A DNA stretch of 64,000 nucleotides from Apostichopus japonicus (GCF_037975245.1 NC_092580.1:32701001-32765000), one strand, 5' to 3'; shown: positions 35,505 to 47,553, numbered from the stretch's first letter. Numbers and translations: made by a program. Notes: generated by a model from the sequence alone, not told the origin.

Positions 35505-35550
<46 letters not shown>

Positions 35551-35559
35551 AGTATTACT

Positions 35560-36590
35560 TTTATTTTCTGTTTTGTGTTTTCTTGTATATTTTCCTTTTC
35601 TTGTCCAAGTTGGCATACATTATTTGATTAGAAATGTGACTTTGCATAATCATAGCAGGTGAGACTGACACGACAGCCCCCATAAAGTGGCAAATTCGGA
35701 AGAATATTGACAATTTTCAGCAGTATATTACTAAGGTTAAGTGGAACATGGCTCAGACCCAATCCCGCCATAATTTGTAAAAAAAGATCGCTTATGCCTA
35801 TGATTAGAAGACCCACAGTCCGATTGATATAACTGCACATCCCAACAAGACACAAGGTCTGAATATGGTACAACCTTGTCACAATTTTTTTTCCATTGTT
35901 AACTCTGAGGTTTCCAGAGTATCTGCATCACTTCATCTATCGAGCAACATATTCAACCTATGATGAGACTGTTATACTCATCTGAATAATATTTCAGTAA
36001 ATTTGTGTGTATCTCTTATGGCCTTTATATTACAGAAAATACTGCAGCGGGAAATATTGAATAATGTAGCAGCTACAAACATTTCTCGGGCCACATATTC
36101 AAGAAACTGATCTAGGTAGGGGGAAGCGTTCAAATCATATTGTGACAATGGCAAAAAGGTTTCGTACTGTATGCTATCTGCTAACAGAAATCAAGTTCTT
36201 AGGTCATTGTAATATTAGATATTCTCGTTCATTCGGCATATTTTCATGTATTACTTTGAAGATAAATGAAAAACATTATATACAACCCATGGTCGTTTTC
36301 CAAGAGATTTGGATCGAAAAATGTGTCCCCGTTCTGGCGTAGTGACGAATGTGCAAAAAGTGAGTTTTGATTAAACTCGCTGTAAAGATTTTCACATTTT
36401 GACTTTAGTATGTCGTAATCAAACTAGAAGACTACGTCCTCCCACTCGTTCATATGATCATATGACTGAGTTCCACTACGGTGCTATACTATAATGATTT
36501 ACGTCAATTATGGCAACTGCGTACGAAAGATGCCCTCCCATAAAAACAATCCAAATGTATAGAATGTGCAAATTGCATTGTGTCTGTACA
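35560..36590. other. Non-coding stretch, nothing recognised
   Basis: AT-rich, no domain-bearing open frame or paired splice sites recognised. Confidence 0.5.
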
Positions 36591-36593
36591 CGG

Positions 36594-37230
36594 TGTATAG
36601 GTGCAGAGTACTGTTTGATACAGTAAACACAGTAGGTATTATACAACACCTAATTTTATTCCGGCCATTTGATTGGTCAATTGCTCGTCGATTGCATGCA
36701 AAATCCGCTCTATTGCATTCTATGAAATAGAACCATGTGTTATACTTTTTGGATAGCACTTTTTTCAATGGTAAGAGAGCAGAGAAACCTGTCTGTTGAA
36801 AACAATCTGTTGCATGAGTGCATTTTACATCCAAATATATCCAAATTTGAAGGTGCTGTATAAAACAAATAATGAATGGATTTCCATTCGTGCAATAGTG
36901 CAAATATTTCATTCGTCGAAAGATGTAATTTCAACTCGGCTGCGCCTCGTTGAATGGAACATTCCATCTTTCAACTCATGAAATATTTGCACTATTGCAC
37001 TCATAACCATTTATTATTTGTATAATAACGAACCAATATTACAAACCAAATAAAAATTGGGTCAGTGGCTGTTTAAGGCCCAGTGTGGGTTATACTGTAT
37101 ACTGCATTGTATAGTTGCAGAGTACTGTGTGATACAGTACACACAGTAGGTAATATTGAACCAACATTACGTACTATATAAAAAAAAATGGACCAGTGGC
37201 TGTTAAAGGCCTATCCTGGGCTATATTCTG
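36594..37230. repeat. Compound repeat: duplicated flanks around a hairpin element
   Basis: tgcagagtactgtttgatac at 36602 recurs as tgcagagtactgtgtgatac at 37117, each followed by acacagtaggta. A second duplicated phrase (gtcagtggctgtttaaggcc at 37061, ccagtggctgttaaaggcc at 37194) makes 37025-37230 a two-unit tandem. Between them lies the inverted repeat at 36864-37025. The arrangement suggests an element inserted into, or generated within, a small tandem repeat. Confidence 0.6.
36864..37025. repeat. Inverted repeat, ~60-bp arms
   Basis: The left arm contains caaataatgaatgg and gtgcaatagtgcaaatattt; the right arm has atgaaatatttgcactattg and ccatttattatttgtata. The centre holds catctttc/gaaagatg and aattcaac-like blocks. 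Likely a foldback MITE; no coding content. Confidence 0.65.
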
Positions 37231-37239
37231 GTGAGCCTC

Positions 37240-39290
37240 TAACCTGGGACGATGGCAAACTATCAATTAACCAATGTATACAGCACAGGATATGGAAAAT
37301 GTTGTAGGTGGCTACCTTTATTTTAACAAATTCTTATTCCAGAGGGAGATATTGTTTTGCTGTTCATGAATAATTCATTGGTCTAACTTTCCAAAGATGC
37401 AACATCCATTACTCATTAGGCTTATCCTGTATGCGTCATTATGTTTGGGAAGTAAAACTGCTGCCAGAAGTTTACTTGTGAGACAGTTTTTATATGCTAT
37501 TACCCTTCAAATTAAGTCTTTAGTAGTTTTTTTACCAAGATTAGAATCTACACGATAGACTTGGGCAGTTTCTGTTACTCTCGGCACCGCATACTTTCCG
37601 CTGATCACTTTCGGCACGCAAATATCTAGTGCGGAAATTACTGTTATTTTCACTTGTAAACATGTACATTGTTTGTTCTTCTTCAATTTTAGGAAACCAA
37701 ATCCAAGATGATAAAAATAATCTGGGAATGTGTTAGAGAAAGTTCCTTCCCAACTTTAAATATCCCATGACTTCTTCAGCGCCAACTCAATTTTATTAGG
37801 CCTAACATATTATTAGGCCTAGTCTACATCAGGTTTACCACCGCCTTAATAAACATTCAAATCATGCAACTCAAAAGAAGGTTATACAATTTATAGGCTA
37901 CCTAACGTTAGGCTATTTTGCTAGGTGTACAAGATACACCACAAACCAGTCTTAGCAAAGCCTAACTCAGGCCGAGCTTATTACTTTTAATTTTAGAGTT
38001 GGAACTTACTGTATATAGCCTAGGCATTAACTAAAAAGTAACAGGTACGTAAGTAACATGCTGAGTAGGCCTATGAGTATGATTAAAATTTAGTTACCAG
38101 GGTGCATAATTTGTGACAGTGGTCATTTATATTCATTCATAACCAAATGTTCTCAAATGAGGTGACTAACAAAGAAATACCATGAAATTTCTCTAATGAG
38201 ATTCTGGTCAGAGCAATTGTCTCAGTGCCGCCCAAAACATTTTAGGTGACGAACTGGTTGCCATGTAGCTTCTATGTCACATTTTAAGGTTAACGTTATG
38301 TCTTACTACGTAACGCTACAGCTAGGCTACTTTGGTGAATCTCGCACGGTATTGCGAACAACTTGTGCCTAAATTCCAGACCACGAAAAATGCCAAGATG
38401 TCGTGATTTACGCAAATTGCTCTCGTCCCACAGAGCCACTTCTTTTCTTTACCTACGCTTAACATTCAAGCGAAATGCTTCAAGAAGTTATAATAAACAT
38501 TAGTGAGAGTAGTCTTACCGAATCTCGAAAGGTATAGTAGTATGTATAGTATCGTTGATACAGTAGTATTATAGCTGCTGTCTTTTGATGGATCGAATGA
38601 CATACGACATTACGTCAACTCGGCGATGAATTATACTACGTGAAGCATACGCACAGAAACGTTTTCTGTGGCCACGGCTCCGTACCAAACGTTTTTGTTT
38701 GACGTCATCATTTCTGAAACTCGTAGTCTTAGCAAAAAACTATGTAAACTGCAGTCATTTTCTTTACATTTAGATCCAATTTTGACAAATAAGTATTATC
38801 TTGAGTATAATTTATACGTAAATATGAATTTTATAAGTTATTAAACTTCATTTTTTGACACATCTTTTATAGGATTCTGTAAATTCGACATGGTGACATA
38901 TGTAAAGGTAAACGAAACGACGTGGAATTCTGCCCCCCCCCCCTCCGGAGCTGAGATCCACATCTAAAGCTCGAGAATACTCTCTCGCAAAAGGGATGTT
39001 TTGTACCGAAATTTGTCAATATATTTCAATATAACAAATAGAACTTTGAGTTCTCATATTTGATGCTCATCGAAGTATTTCTTACAAAGTAGTAATTTTA
39101 GTGTAAACATATTTATTGTTCAGTTAATTTTAGACATTCGTCACATTCGTGACTATTCTAGAACTAGATTTTGAATTTTCTTCCTGTCACAGACTAGTAT
39201 TTGTAGTAGCCATAGGGTACACCATAGAGTACACCGTGAATTTTCACTGTCAAATGGGGAAAGGCTGGTGGGGGGGGGGTTGTAAAGTGG
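37240..39290. other. Non-coding stretch, nothing recognised
   Basis: Several taggcct/aacgttaggc words typical of this genome. A C-run lies at 38933-38943. No gene identified. Confidence 0.5.
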
Positions 39291-39316
39291 AATAACCTTA
39301 GGATAGAAGAAAATAA

Positions 39317-39810
39317 TCGAAGGGGTGGTACATTGGTCTTGTTGATTTTAAAGGAATGTCTACGGTATACTACAATTATAAATTAGACAAGGAATTTGCA
39401 TGGGTTATACGCAGGTATCCACATACGTGTTTTAGTATGTTTTCTTTGGGGGGGTGGCATGGATGGGGTCTGATATGATGAGGGGAGGGGGTATAGAGGG
39501 CAAGGAGAGCCGGCTGTTGAAAGGGGTGGTATATTGGTCTTATTAATTTTTAAAAAGAGCGCCCACGTTTCTTGCAATGTATAAGACAAGGAATTTGTAG
39601 GAGTACTGGGCGAATATAAGTTTTTTAATATGTTTTTCTTGGGTGACATGGATGGTGTCCGAGAGGGGGATGTTCGCGTTGGAAGGGCAAGGAGAGCCGA
39701 CTGCTGAAAGGGTAGTACATTGGTCTTATATATTTGTTTTAAACACGATTTTCTACAATGTATAAAATAGACAAGGGATTTGCATGTTTGTGGTATATAT
39801 AGTATATTCC
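39317..39810. repeat. Tandem repeat, ~190-200-bp unit, 2.5 copies
   Basis: ggggtggtacattggtctt near 39322, ggggtggtatattggtctt near 39522 and gggtagtacattggtctt near 39711 start successive units; each continues through gacaaggaatttgca/tag and a G-rich block ending gagagccggctg or gagagccgactg. The minus-strand frame through it is a repeat artefact. Confidence 0.8.
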
Positions 39811-39949
39811 ATTTTGATGGAAATTTGAACACATGCAGTTGCAAACATAATAGATCCAGTGGCGTAATCCGTGAAGTCGGGACTCTTATGAAGAGCACAT
39901 ACTACGGAAAATTGTGTGCAATTCTTCATTCTCAAGTTAGTGTATTACC

Positions 39950-40432
39950 ATAGGCGTACGGGACCATTTATCTTTGGGGGGCAGAAACTATTGTGCCCGA
40001 AAGTTCCCGTGACACTATCTAAGCGGAGCAAAAGATGCCTCTCAGATTGCCGGAAATGGCACTTCTGAGGCCTTGCAAGTTGCATCTAAACATTCTTTAT
40101 TTTTTAATCTCACGTTTTAGAAATTTACACTTCCCAAAAAATTTGGTAAATTAGAAGAACAAAAAATGGAAATATTCGGGCATCATGGTGCTAAATAAAG
40201 AAAATCATTAGGCCTATATTAATATTAATGTCAGAAACCAAATAACAAAAACGCTCTCCACGGAATTGTCGGGCAAATATTTGAAAAAGATTCGGGCAAG
40301 CTACTGCATATTTATATATTTTTTCTCCTCTTAGGCTGCCCGAATTTTTCAGGATTTTTGCCCGAATTTTTTGTCCTCTGGAAATTTGGGGGGGGGCAGT
40401 CTGCCCCCTGCCCCACGCCTCGTACGCCTATG
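39950..40432. mobile_element. MITE with cataggcgtac termini
   Basis: The left end is cataggcgtacgg and the right end cgtacgcctatg, a 12-bp inverted repeat. Interior: acactatctaagcggagc and agattgccggaaatggcac, shared with the elements at 1945-2666, and a gggggggcagtctgccccct hairpin. Non-coding. A related fragment without clear ends lies at 47945-48050. Confidence 0.75.
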
Positions 40433-40880
40433 TGGTTTACGTGAAATGTCTATGACAAAAGGTTTTACGTATCCTTCAAACGTTTTGGAAGCTTTTGCAC
40501 TATTTTATCCCCTTAACGAAATGTTTAAAGAAGCCATGACACGAAAAATCCAACTCATCGAGAGTAACTTCCTCTGAATCTATGAGAAAATCTATGTTCA
40601 AAACTATCCTCAACACCTTGAAAACCTCAAGGACTAATTAGTAATTAACGTTTTAATATTCGCATTCGAAAATAGATATCTGAGAATGCGATTTCACAAC
40701 AAGACAATGATGACGTCATGTTAGGAACACAAGTGCAAAGCCCAGGCATGTATCGGATGCGCGACGATCATACCGTTCCATATACACGCACATTTACACT
40801 GAGAGAACAACCACTGTATTACGCTATATCGTTAGAAATTTCAAGTTTGTTTTACAACTGTTGTAAACTATCCGAGAGAA

Positions 40881-41126
40881 ATGCCGGTCCGTTGTGTTGT
40901 TGGGGGCTGCATAAATATCATTACCCATGCAATTAGCCTTCATCCATGGCTGAAGGACGAAAAAAACACGGCGATTATGACCAAGTTAGTTCACAACACC
41001 AGCGCCGATTTCACTGGGCCTAGCCAGTATGCAGCTCCGAATGAAGCGAACACTTCACGGAAGCATACTACGATCCCTCCTTTTTGTTATGAAATAAAAC
41101 AAATGGACTTTAACGGTTCGACATAA
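40881..41126 (+). pseudogene. THAP domain remnant of transposase
   Basis: MPVRCVVGGCINI starts a C2CH THAP domain: C-x4-C pair, then SLHPWLKDEK, TKLV and SADFTGPSQY match the family pattern. The second metal pair (CSEHF) appears only in another frame as SEHFTEAYYDP just downstream, so the frame is broken near 41035. THAP domains give sequence-specific DNA binding to P, Kolobok and related transposases. The same lesion is in the inverted copy (62434-62517 region), so both derive from one already defective element. No DDE catalytic core is recognisable downstream. Confidence 0.75.
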
Positions 41127-41933
41127 AAGAGTCATTCTTCTGTCAAGTAATCCACAAAAAACTACTCTGAAGACCAGATCGGGGAACAGGAAACCTCCAA
41201 TGGGGCAAGTGGCGATCCTTAGGAGGTAGCGCGCCGAGCACTAGTAGTACTATAGTATTAGCGTTACTACACTGAACTCGCAATAGACGAAGAGATTTTA
41301 CTGTATCATCTAAATTAACACCCCCTTCATTGCTCTATTGTATACTAATAAGCTATGAGGTTAGCTTCAGAAGCGATGGGTTACACCTTCTTGTGAACAA
41401 ATCTCAGTGCCCAATTTATTTCTGGAATATGCTGGATCAGTTAGTTATAGCAATAATTTCTTATTCCTATTCCAGGAAAACCATTTTTTATGTTGTGGGG
41501 GGAGTGGGGGTAATGGGGATGGGTCAAAATAGGTAGGTAAAAAGATTTTATTCCAAAGGGTGTTTAATTAAATCTCAAAGCGATTTATTTTAAAGTCACA
41601 GAGCCAAAAAATCACACAACATAGTTCAAGTGTTAAATCATTGAACAAAATGTATTCAATATCAGTTCTAGACAGTCATTCTGGACAATCTGAAATTACA
41701 TTAACAACAATCATTGTATTATATGACATAAAAGTAAAACTGTACTTTTCATAAACATTATCATTCTTAAATTACACTAATGTAATTTGTGACATCAAAG
41801 GAGGTTAAAAGAAAACAACTTACATGAATTTTTTTGCTTTAAGCCTACAAAGCAGTTGCATGTCCATCGCTATCAATCGTTGTTGTGACAAATTAATTAG
41901 AATAATCCAGAAGCAAATACAATAAAGGGTTAT

Positions 41934-42239
41934 TTAAACCAAGAAACAATGCACGAAGTAACTCACATGCAAAAATGTTACCCAAGCACGACGACACGTA
42001 CAACACTGATGGGCAATGTGAAACACAGCATCACACGCATTAAAACAATCGAAGACCATTAACAGGGTGTACTGCTGAGTTTTTGAAGAAAGACTACAAA
42101 ACAAACCAACTGCTGCTGAAGAAACAAAGTCTAAACATTCAAGAGTTCTGCTGCCTCCATTGGTCTTTATTATGACTTTTCTGTCAAATATCATTGGTGA
42201 TATGGATATTTTGGCTTCCAGATTAAAGGTACGAATCAA
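41934..42239 (-). other. Open frame inside THAP element, shared with inverted copy
   Basis: A 101-codon open frame with IFDRKVIIKTNGGSRTLECL and a Cys-rich stretch CCTCRRAWV, preserved as a 110-codon frame at 61114-61446 in the inverted copy, with mostly silent or single-residue differences. It is antisense to the THAP frame. No known domain is recognised. Conservation may only reflect recent common origin. Confidence 0.3.
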
Positions 42240-43119
42240 ACGTCTGGGAGGTAAATGCCCCTAAAAAGGTCAATGCCCGTTCCCCTTATGCACATATTAT
42301 ATGACATCACGGTCACGCCAATACTTGTGTCCAAATGCTTCAAAACATGCCTTTTCTTTCATTGTTGATGTTGGGTCTGGAAACTAACCTTTTCATCCTG
42401 AATTAAAAGTCTTGAATTTCAATATATCAACACTGAGGGAACCCTGACGGATTGATAATCCAACACAATCGTAGTTTAGAAAAGGTGTTTCTGGAGGAAT
42501 TTCTCAACCAAGGCTTCCTATACAATGAGTTTTCTCCTGGCAACTTGAATCCAGTCTAATGACCATTGGCTGGAAAATCACTTCTGATCCTTTGGACTGC
42601 ACATGATGGTAGCACAACCCTGACGTGTCTTGCTAGGAACCCCAAGTATCATTGAACCTGTTGACCGTAGGCTATGTATCTGTACTGCCTGGGAAAAAAT
42701 TTATGAAAGTTCAAAATGTATTAATGTTGGCCCATGATGTCCACAATAACAAGCAGGCATACAATGTACAGTTATGGTTACATTTGTTGTGATTCATTTT
42801 ACACCTTCCATGTATCATGAAACATTCTTTTGTTTCAGAAAATTGATTTGCAAAACTCCAGGCCAAAGTACTAGCCAAGTAATAATGAGTATGAAATAAC
42901 ACACATGCCTACCTAGCATGGCTGCATAATGCAACTTACATCCCCGAGCCAAACTTTCAGTATGCAACCAACCCTACTAGTACTACACACTCTACATATG
43001 GGTTGTAAGTTACCGTAACACAACGCACAATACGGTTAAGGGTGTTCCGCGAATTCCAACAACACATGCACAAAATGGACTGGATTTTGTTTTTAAATGC
43101 TTCGTTAATAAATCCTTAC

Positions 43120-43394
43120 CACGTTGTATGTTCCTCGCAATGGTTTCGAACTGATTTCTTCTTCGATATCTTGTGGAGCTTCAATTTCGGCTCGTTTAAC
43201 AGGCTCGAACTGATACGGTTCTAACACCTCCGCTCCACCCTCAACGTTCGGTTCAATATTGGAATGATCATCGCCTTCACTCTCTGCTTCGAATATGAGA
43301 AAGGGCACTCTAATTATAGCCCAATTTCACTGCCTGGTGAAGAACCATTATCACTTTGAACTTCGGTTGCCGCAATTGGTTCTGGATCCGCCAT
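43120..43394 (-). pseudogene. Second gene of the TTAA element, first exon (YQFEP protein)
   Basis: Starts ATG at 43394 in MADPEPIAATEV, shifts frame once near 43318, then AESEGDDHSNIEPN, EVLEPYQFEPVKRAE and GTYNV to a gtaagg donor at 43119. YQFEP followed by an acidic stretch resembles the start of the P2X7-like zinc-binding proteins carried by transposons in marine invertebrates (recognition from memory, not searched). It lies 320 bp inside the right terminus of the 40529-43736 element and is directed inward, so it is probably the element's accessory gene. Confidence 0.4.
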
Positions 43395-43740
43395 TTTACA
43401 GGAAATTTTGATTTGAAATGCTCTTGTGATCGGTGTTTTGTTTAGTAACTACTAGTGGTATGTGTACTTGTCTACTGTGTACGTGAATGGTATGTTCGGA
43501 GGATCGTAAGCCGCGACAACAAATGTGTTCAAAACGTGACGTCATATGACGTCATGCGAATCGGAAAATTTTCGAGTAAACAAAGTTTTAAACGCCGAAA
43601 AGGGTAAATTCATTCTCAATTTTCGACTTGAAAAATCAAGTTTTAAACTGGCAGATTGGTTGATACATGTTGTAGAGAACATCCTTTGATGGATCCCAAA
43701 AATATAGGACTTTGAAATTTTCGTGTAATGGCCACTTTAA

Positions 43741-44800
43741 CCTAGTGTGAATCCTTAGATTTAAAGTGGAAAACAACTGCGCCATTTTTGAAGTGTTTTC
43801 AAGTTGTAATATAGTATGTGGCTCCTTCTTTTTATTTCCATTCCTGTATACATATAAAATGTACAAATGTACAAATGTAAATGTTAAATACCTCAACAAG
43901 AAGAATAACTATTATAAAAGGGGGAAATGTTAAGATGATAGGTTATCATATCAAATACATTTACACATACAAAAGTTCATACATAAAACAACAGACTACA
44001 ACAAACATTCTAAGTGCTCGAATGTATAAAGCAGCACAGTAAATAAAAGAGTTTCTGTAAACTTATGTTCGGTATTTTGTGGGTATTTCTTTGATATCTG
44101 TTCGATTTGTGCAGGAGAGTTTTCAGTACAGTATACAAACGGTGATTCTAATCACTGTAAATCTTATTAGCCATTCTTGTTAACTCAGTTCTTGTAACAG
44201 CATTTACTTTTTCTAACAGTATATTGTAATCTAAATTAAATATAGCCGATGTGTATTTAAGAAACTTCATTCTTCTTTCTTTGCCTTCTCAATAAAAAAT
44301 GGTACTAGGCAGGCACTACATAGATCATATGTGGCAGAATAATAGTATCGGAAAACATTTTCCTTATTATTTTCGATAAAAAGAGACACAACGTAAGCAA
44401 CATTAGATACTATGTAAAATTGCTTTACACCTTTGATACATTGCAAGAAAAGATCAAACTGTCGTCGATGTATAACTCCCAGTACTCATTTTTGGAGGTT
44501 CTAGCCACCTCAGCCCCTTCATTAATAGTACGTTGCGATGTTGATATAATGAGACCTTCATGTTTTAATTTTGAAAAGCAAATTTCCTTTATTTTGGGTG
44601 GTTACGCAATTACGTCTTGCGGTCACATGTTGGAACTATGTCATTTACAGAAAACTGATAACTTATTTGGTCAATTTCAACACAGCTCTAAAGTGTGCAT
44701 GATACAGCAGTATTATCGGCATATTATGTAACATAAATGTTTTAGTTTGACCAAATTTCATCAGTATATAGTAAGATAGTATAGCAGATAATCGACCTCC
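43741..44800. other. Non-coding stretch, nothing recognised
   Basis: AT-rich; the open frame at 44420-44731 (+) has no recognised domain. Confidence 0.5.
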
Positions 44801-44814
44801 ACCCCCCCCCCCCC

Positions 44815-45015
44815 CAGGCACATCAACCTTTATTTCCGATATTTCCGATAACCCTTTATCCAACTTAACTTGTCTGGACCATCCTTGAAGAAATTCTGTC
44901 AGCCAATGAATAAGCCATGTATCTTTGATAAATCGTGAAAGATTATTCATTAATTAATTTTGCAAGACAGTAAATTAAACGCAATTGAAAAGTCAAGAGA
45001 AAGACCTTTGCTATA
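44815..45015 (-). pseudogene. Non-LTR reverse transcriptase fragment
   Basis: Minus strand: GLSLDFSIAFNLL (motif A, usually DFSKAFD), a frameshift, then SRFIKDTWLIHWLTEFLQGW and SRQVKLDKGLS … KVDVP at the position where VPQGSVLGP (motif B) should follow; a run of G (plus-strand C-run 44803-44815) has replaced it. Short remnant of a Jockey/CR1/RTE-group element, distinct from the others in the window. Confidence 0.7.
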
Positions 45016-45019
45016 GTTC

Positions 45020-45970
45020 TTACTTACAATCTAAATGAGATATACAATATCATTCAGTACATGGATTCTTCGAGGGCTTGTAACTTCTATTCTGGAACAG
45101 CAAGTCTACCTTCCTTTTTTATATCGAGCAACCTTACGGGTAAGCAATCCCAATGTATGGAAACCAGGGCTGAGGGTTTACCTGTTTGCTGAAGTTCATT
45201 TGGTTTGTGTGTCTATGTTCTGACTTGGTTTATTTTTCCAAAAGGTCTGGTATAACTTCCCTTATGACCCTTGACGTCTCAGCCTGTGGAACAATACATC
45301 CAAGATTTGTTCAACTCTGAGGGTTGCTCTACAGAATTTCTAGTAATCCGGTATAAACGCCCCTGGTCTTTTGAAGCATAGTAACGACTTAAGAAAAAAC
45401 TATGCTAGTACCTTCCAAAGTTCCATGTAAAAGTATGCGACATTTAACTATGCAACTATATATAACTTAGCCAGATAAAGGTAGTTATAATGCTTGTGAT
45501 GAGCAAATCCACCAACAGCTAAGAGAAACCGTATTTCTTTAAGGAGATGTTAAATTTGTCACGATTCCTCATATAGGAAGTCTACAGTGGAAATGGGCTT
45601 GTGGTTGTATGTTTTAATATGTCATATTACTGGTATTTATTTATTTGACTGTTTACATTGACATTGAAAAGTAGAAAAGGATTAAAGTATATCGCTACCC
45701 CCCTCCCCTCCCCCACCATCACAAGTGGCACTATACATCACACATTGGCAAAAAAGTAGCTCCATGCCACGACTTTTAAAACCAATTTACTCCCGTGCCG
45801 TGCAATGGTCTTTGATATTTTATGGATAGTTCATCACAAGAATATCCGTTAAGTTCATTATGATGGTTTAGGAGTCCTTCCCTTTAATCCTCAGGTATGG
45901 TTAGACTAACACTAAGAATGGCTTAAATGAATTAACCTTGGTCTAGGTAATGTAGTCTTCGTGTTCACAA
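45020..45970. other. Non-coding stretch, nothing recognised
   Basis: Unique-looking AT-rich sequence with a C-rich run near 45700. No gene recognised. Confidence 0.5.
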
Positions 45971-46005
45971 ATAAAATTTAAATACCAAAAAACAACTTCA
46001 CGTTA

Positions 46006-47229
46006 ATGGACAAGCATTACCTTCAAAGACGCGGGACTGCCATGGGTACCAGGGTGGCTCCTTCCTTTGCTTGCCTGTTCGTGTCTAGCCTTGAAGAACG
46101 CATGCTTAGTGCAGCTCCCTGCCGTCCTCTTATCTGGTGGCGCTACATTGATGACATCTTCTTCGTTTGGACCAGTGATGAGGATAGCCTGTTCACCTTC
46201 ATCAATCACATCAATTCTTTCCACAGCACCATCAAATTCGCCTCTAATTACTTTTACCAACAGGTTAACATTCTCGATGTGACTGTTCGCAAGGAACACG
46301 GTTCTCTCTCTACAGACTTATACACCAAGCCCACAGACACACACCAGTATCTCCATTCAAGCTGCCATTCCCGTCACTGCAAGTCTGAAATTGCCTACAG
46401 TCAAGAACTTCGTCTTCGTCGCATTTGCTCTAACAATTCCTCTTTCATTCGCACATACAGATGCTTTGGAAAAACACCTTACTGTCAGGGGACATCGTGC
46501 CAGAAGGGTGCGTGAAGCCATTCAGAGAGTCCACTCCCTTTCCAGATCATCTGCTTTGGCAGTGAAGAACAAAAAGGGACGAGATTGCGACAACAAGCTC
46601 CCCCTGGTTGTTACTTTCCACCCAAATCTTCCTCCTCTTCAGCAAATCACCTCTAACAACCACAACATTCTCCTTACTTCAGATAGACTCCAACGAGCCG
46701 TCCCTGAAAAACCCATCATCGCCTACAGACGACTCCGCAACCTCCGAGACCTTCTTGTATGTGCTGCTGTTCCACCTCTAACTTCTAACCCTACACCCAT
46801 TCAGCATGGTACTTTCAAATGTGATCGTACTTCGGGATGCATCATCTGCAGCCACCACATTGTTGAATCCAATTCCATCACCAGCCACAGCATGCAACTC
46901 ACACACAAGACTAAGGGTCACATCACTTGCACAACCACTCATGTCATATATCTGATCTCTTGTAGAGTTTGCGGCATCCAGTATGTTGGCGAAACCAAAA
47001 CCACCCTCAAGAAGCGATTCTATGGTCACAGATCCACAGTCAACACCATGAAGACTGAGACCCCAGTTGGAGAACACTTTAACCTTCCCAACCATACCAT
47101 TAACGACATGTTCCTACATGGGATTGAATACTTAGGTAGCCGTCCTGACCTAGTACGAATCAGCAGAGAGAGATGCTGTGTATGCAACGCCTTCGCACCA
47201 TTCAACCTCATGGGCTCAACTTTCAGTAA
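46006..47229 (+). pseudogene. Penelope RT and GIY-YIG endonuclease, two frameshifts
   Basis: Segment 1 (46006-~46455): GTAMGTRVAPSFACLF, then WWRYIDDIFFVW with the YIDD-type catalytic box, then LDVTV and TDLYTKPTDTHQYL. Segment 2 (~46455-47170, shifted frame): thumb region with LRNLRDLLV, Cys motif CDRTSGCIIC, then GIY-YIG endonuclease VIYLISCRVCGIQYVGETK … LKKRFYGHRS … GEHFNLPNH. Segment 3 returns to the first frame for REMLCMQRLRTIQPHGLN, stop at 47227-47229. Apart from two compensating shifts no internal stop is seen, so inactivation may be recent or partly due to sequencing error. Confidence 0.9.
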
Positions 47230-47553
47230 GGACATAACTACCTTTTCGTCTGTTTCCCCCTCCTTCTCCCCTTGCCCCCCCCCCCCATTCACTCCTCTTC
47301 TATTAGCACTCTTACACCCATTTTTGCCACTCCTTTCTGTCTTTGTCCTTGTTTATTCCCTACCCCTTCCCTTAATCCTCTCTTTGTCTCTCCACTGTTT
47401 ATCTCCTCCCTCCCCTGTTGGTATTTTCCTTTCTTCTCTCCATCCCTTGTCTACTAATCCCCTTACATCTATCTCTTTGTGCTCACCATGCTCATTAACC
47501 TGTATGTATTCTTTGCGTGTTTTTGTCCTTTTTGTTACTGTTACTTTCATTTA

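Larger units (their letters stand above)
35244..35549 (+). repeat. Two tandem 153-bp units with hammerhead-like cores (retrozyme-like)
   Basis: Two units with identical cores start near 35257 and 35410 (period 153 bp). Each has a 15-bp perfect palindrome (arms tagcgatcatcagac, loop cagtt), the hammerhead-like core, an actagtgttccactagt hairpin, and a TA run of ~40 bp. Cores differ at one base (atcgacatg versus atcaacatg). Animal retrozymes and Penelope-like elements carry type I hammerheads in short tandem repeats; this matches that size and design. No reverse transcriptase is attached, so spread would depend on another element. Confidence 0.75.
40529..43736. mobile_element. TTAA-flanked THAP DNA transposon (Kolobok-like), copy 1
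   Basis: 3.2 kb between TTAA at 40525-40528 and TTAA at 43737-43740. Termini: agaagccatgacacgaaaaa on the left and, in reverse, agtggccattacacgaaaat on the right. Inside the left end, reading rightward, is a broken THAP reading frame; inside the right end, reading leftward, is a second gene start. Both ends carry tgacgtcat sites that could act as promoters. TTAA duplication plus a THAP transposase points to Kolobok; ISL2EU is the alternative. The 40529-42757 part recurs inverted at 60978-62873. Confidence 0.75.

Noticed and set aside
35189-35551. 120-codon minus-strand frame with a repeated SGTLVVVTRSFTRFSD segment
   Set aside because: It is the complement of the two 153-bp tandem units joined by AT repeats; the RNA-structure reading explains the conservation better.
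40881-41126. A host THAP-domain gene
   Set aside because: The frame is broken, it lies within TTAA-bounded termini and is repeated inverted at 62.4 kb, so it belongs to a transposon.
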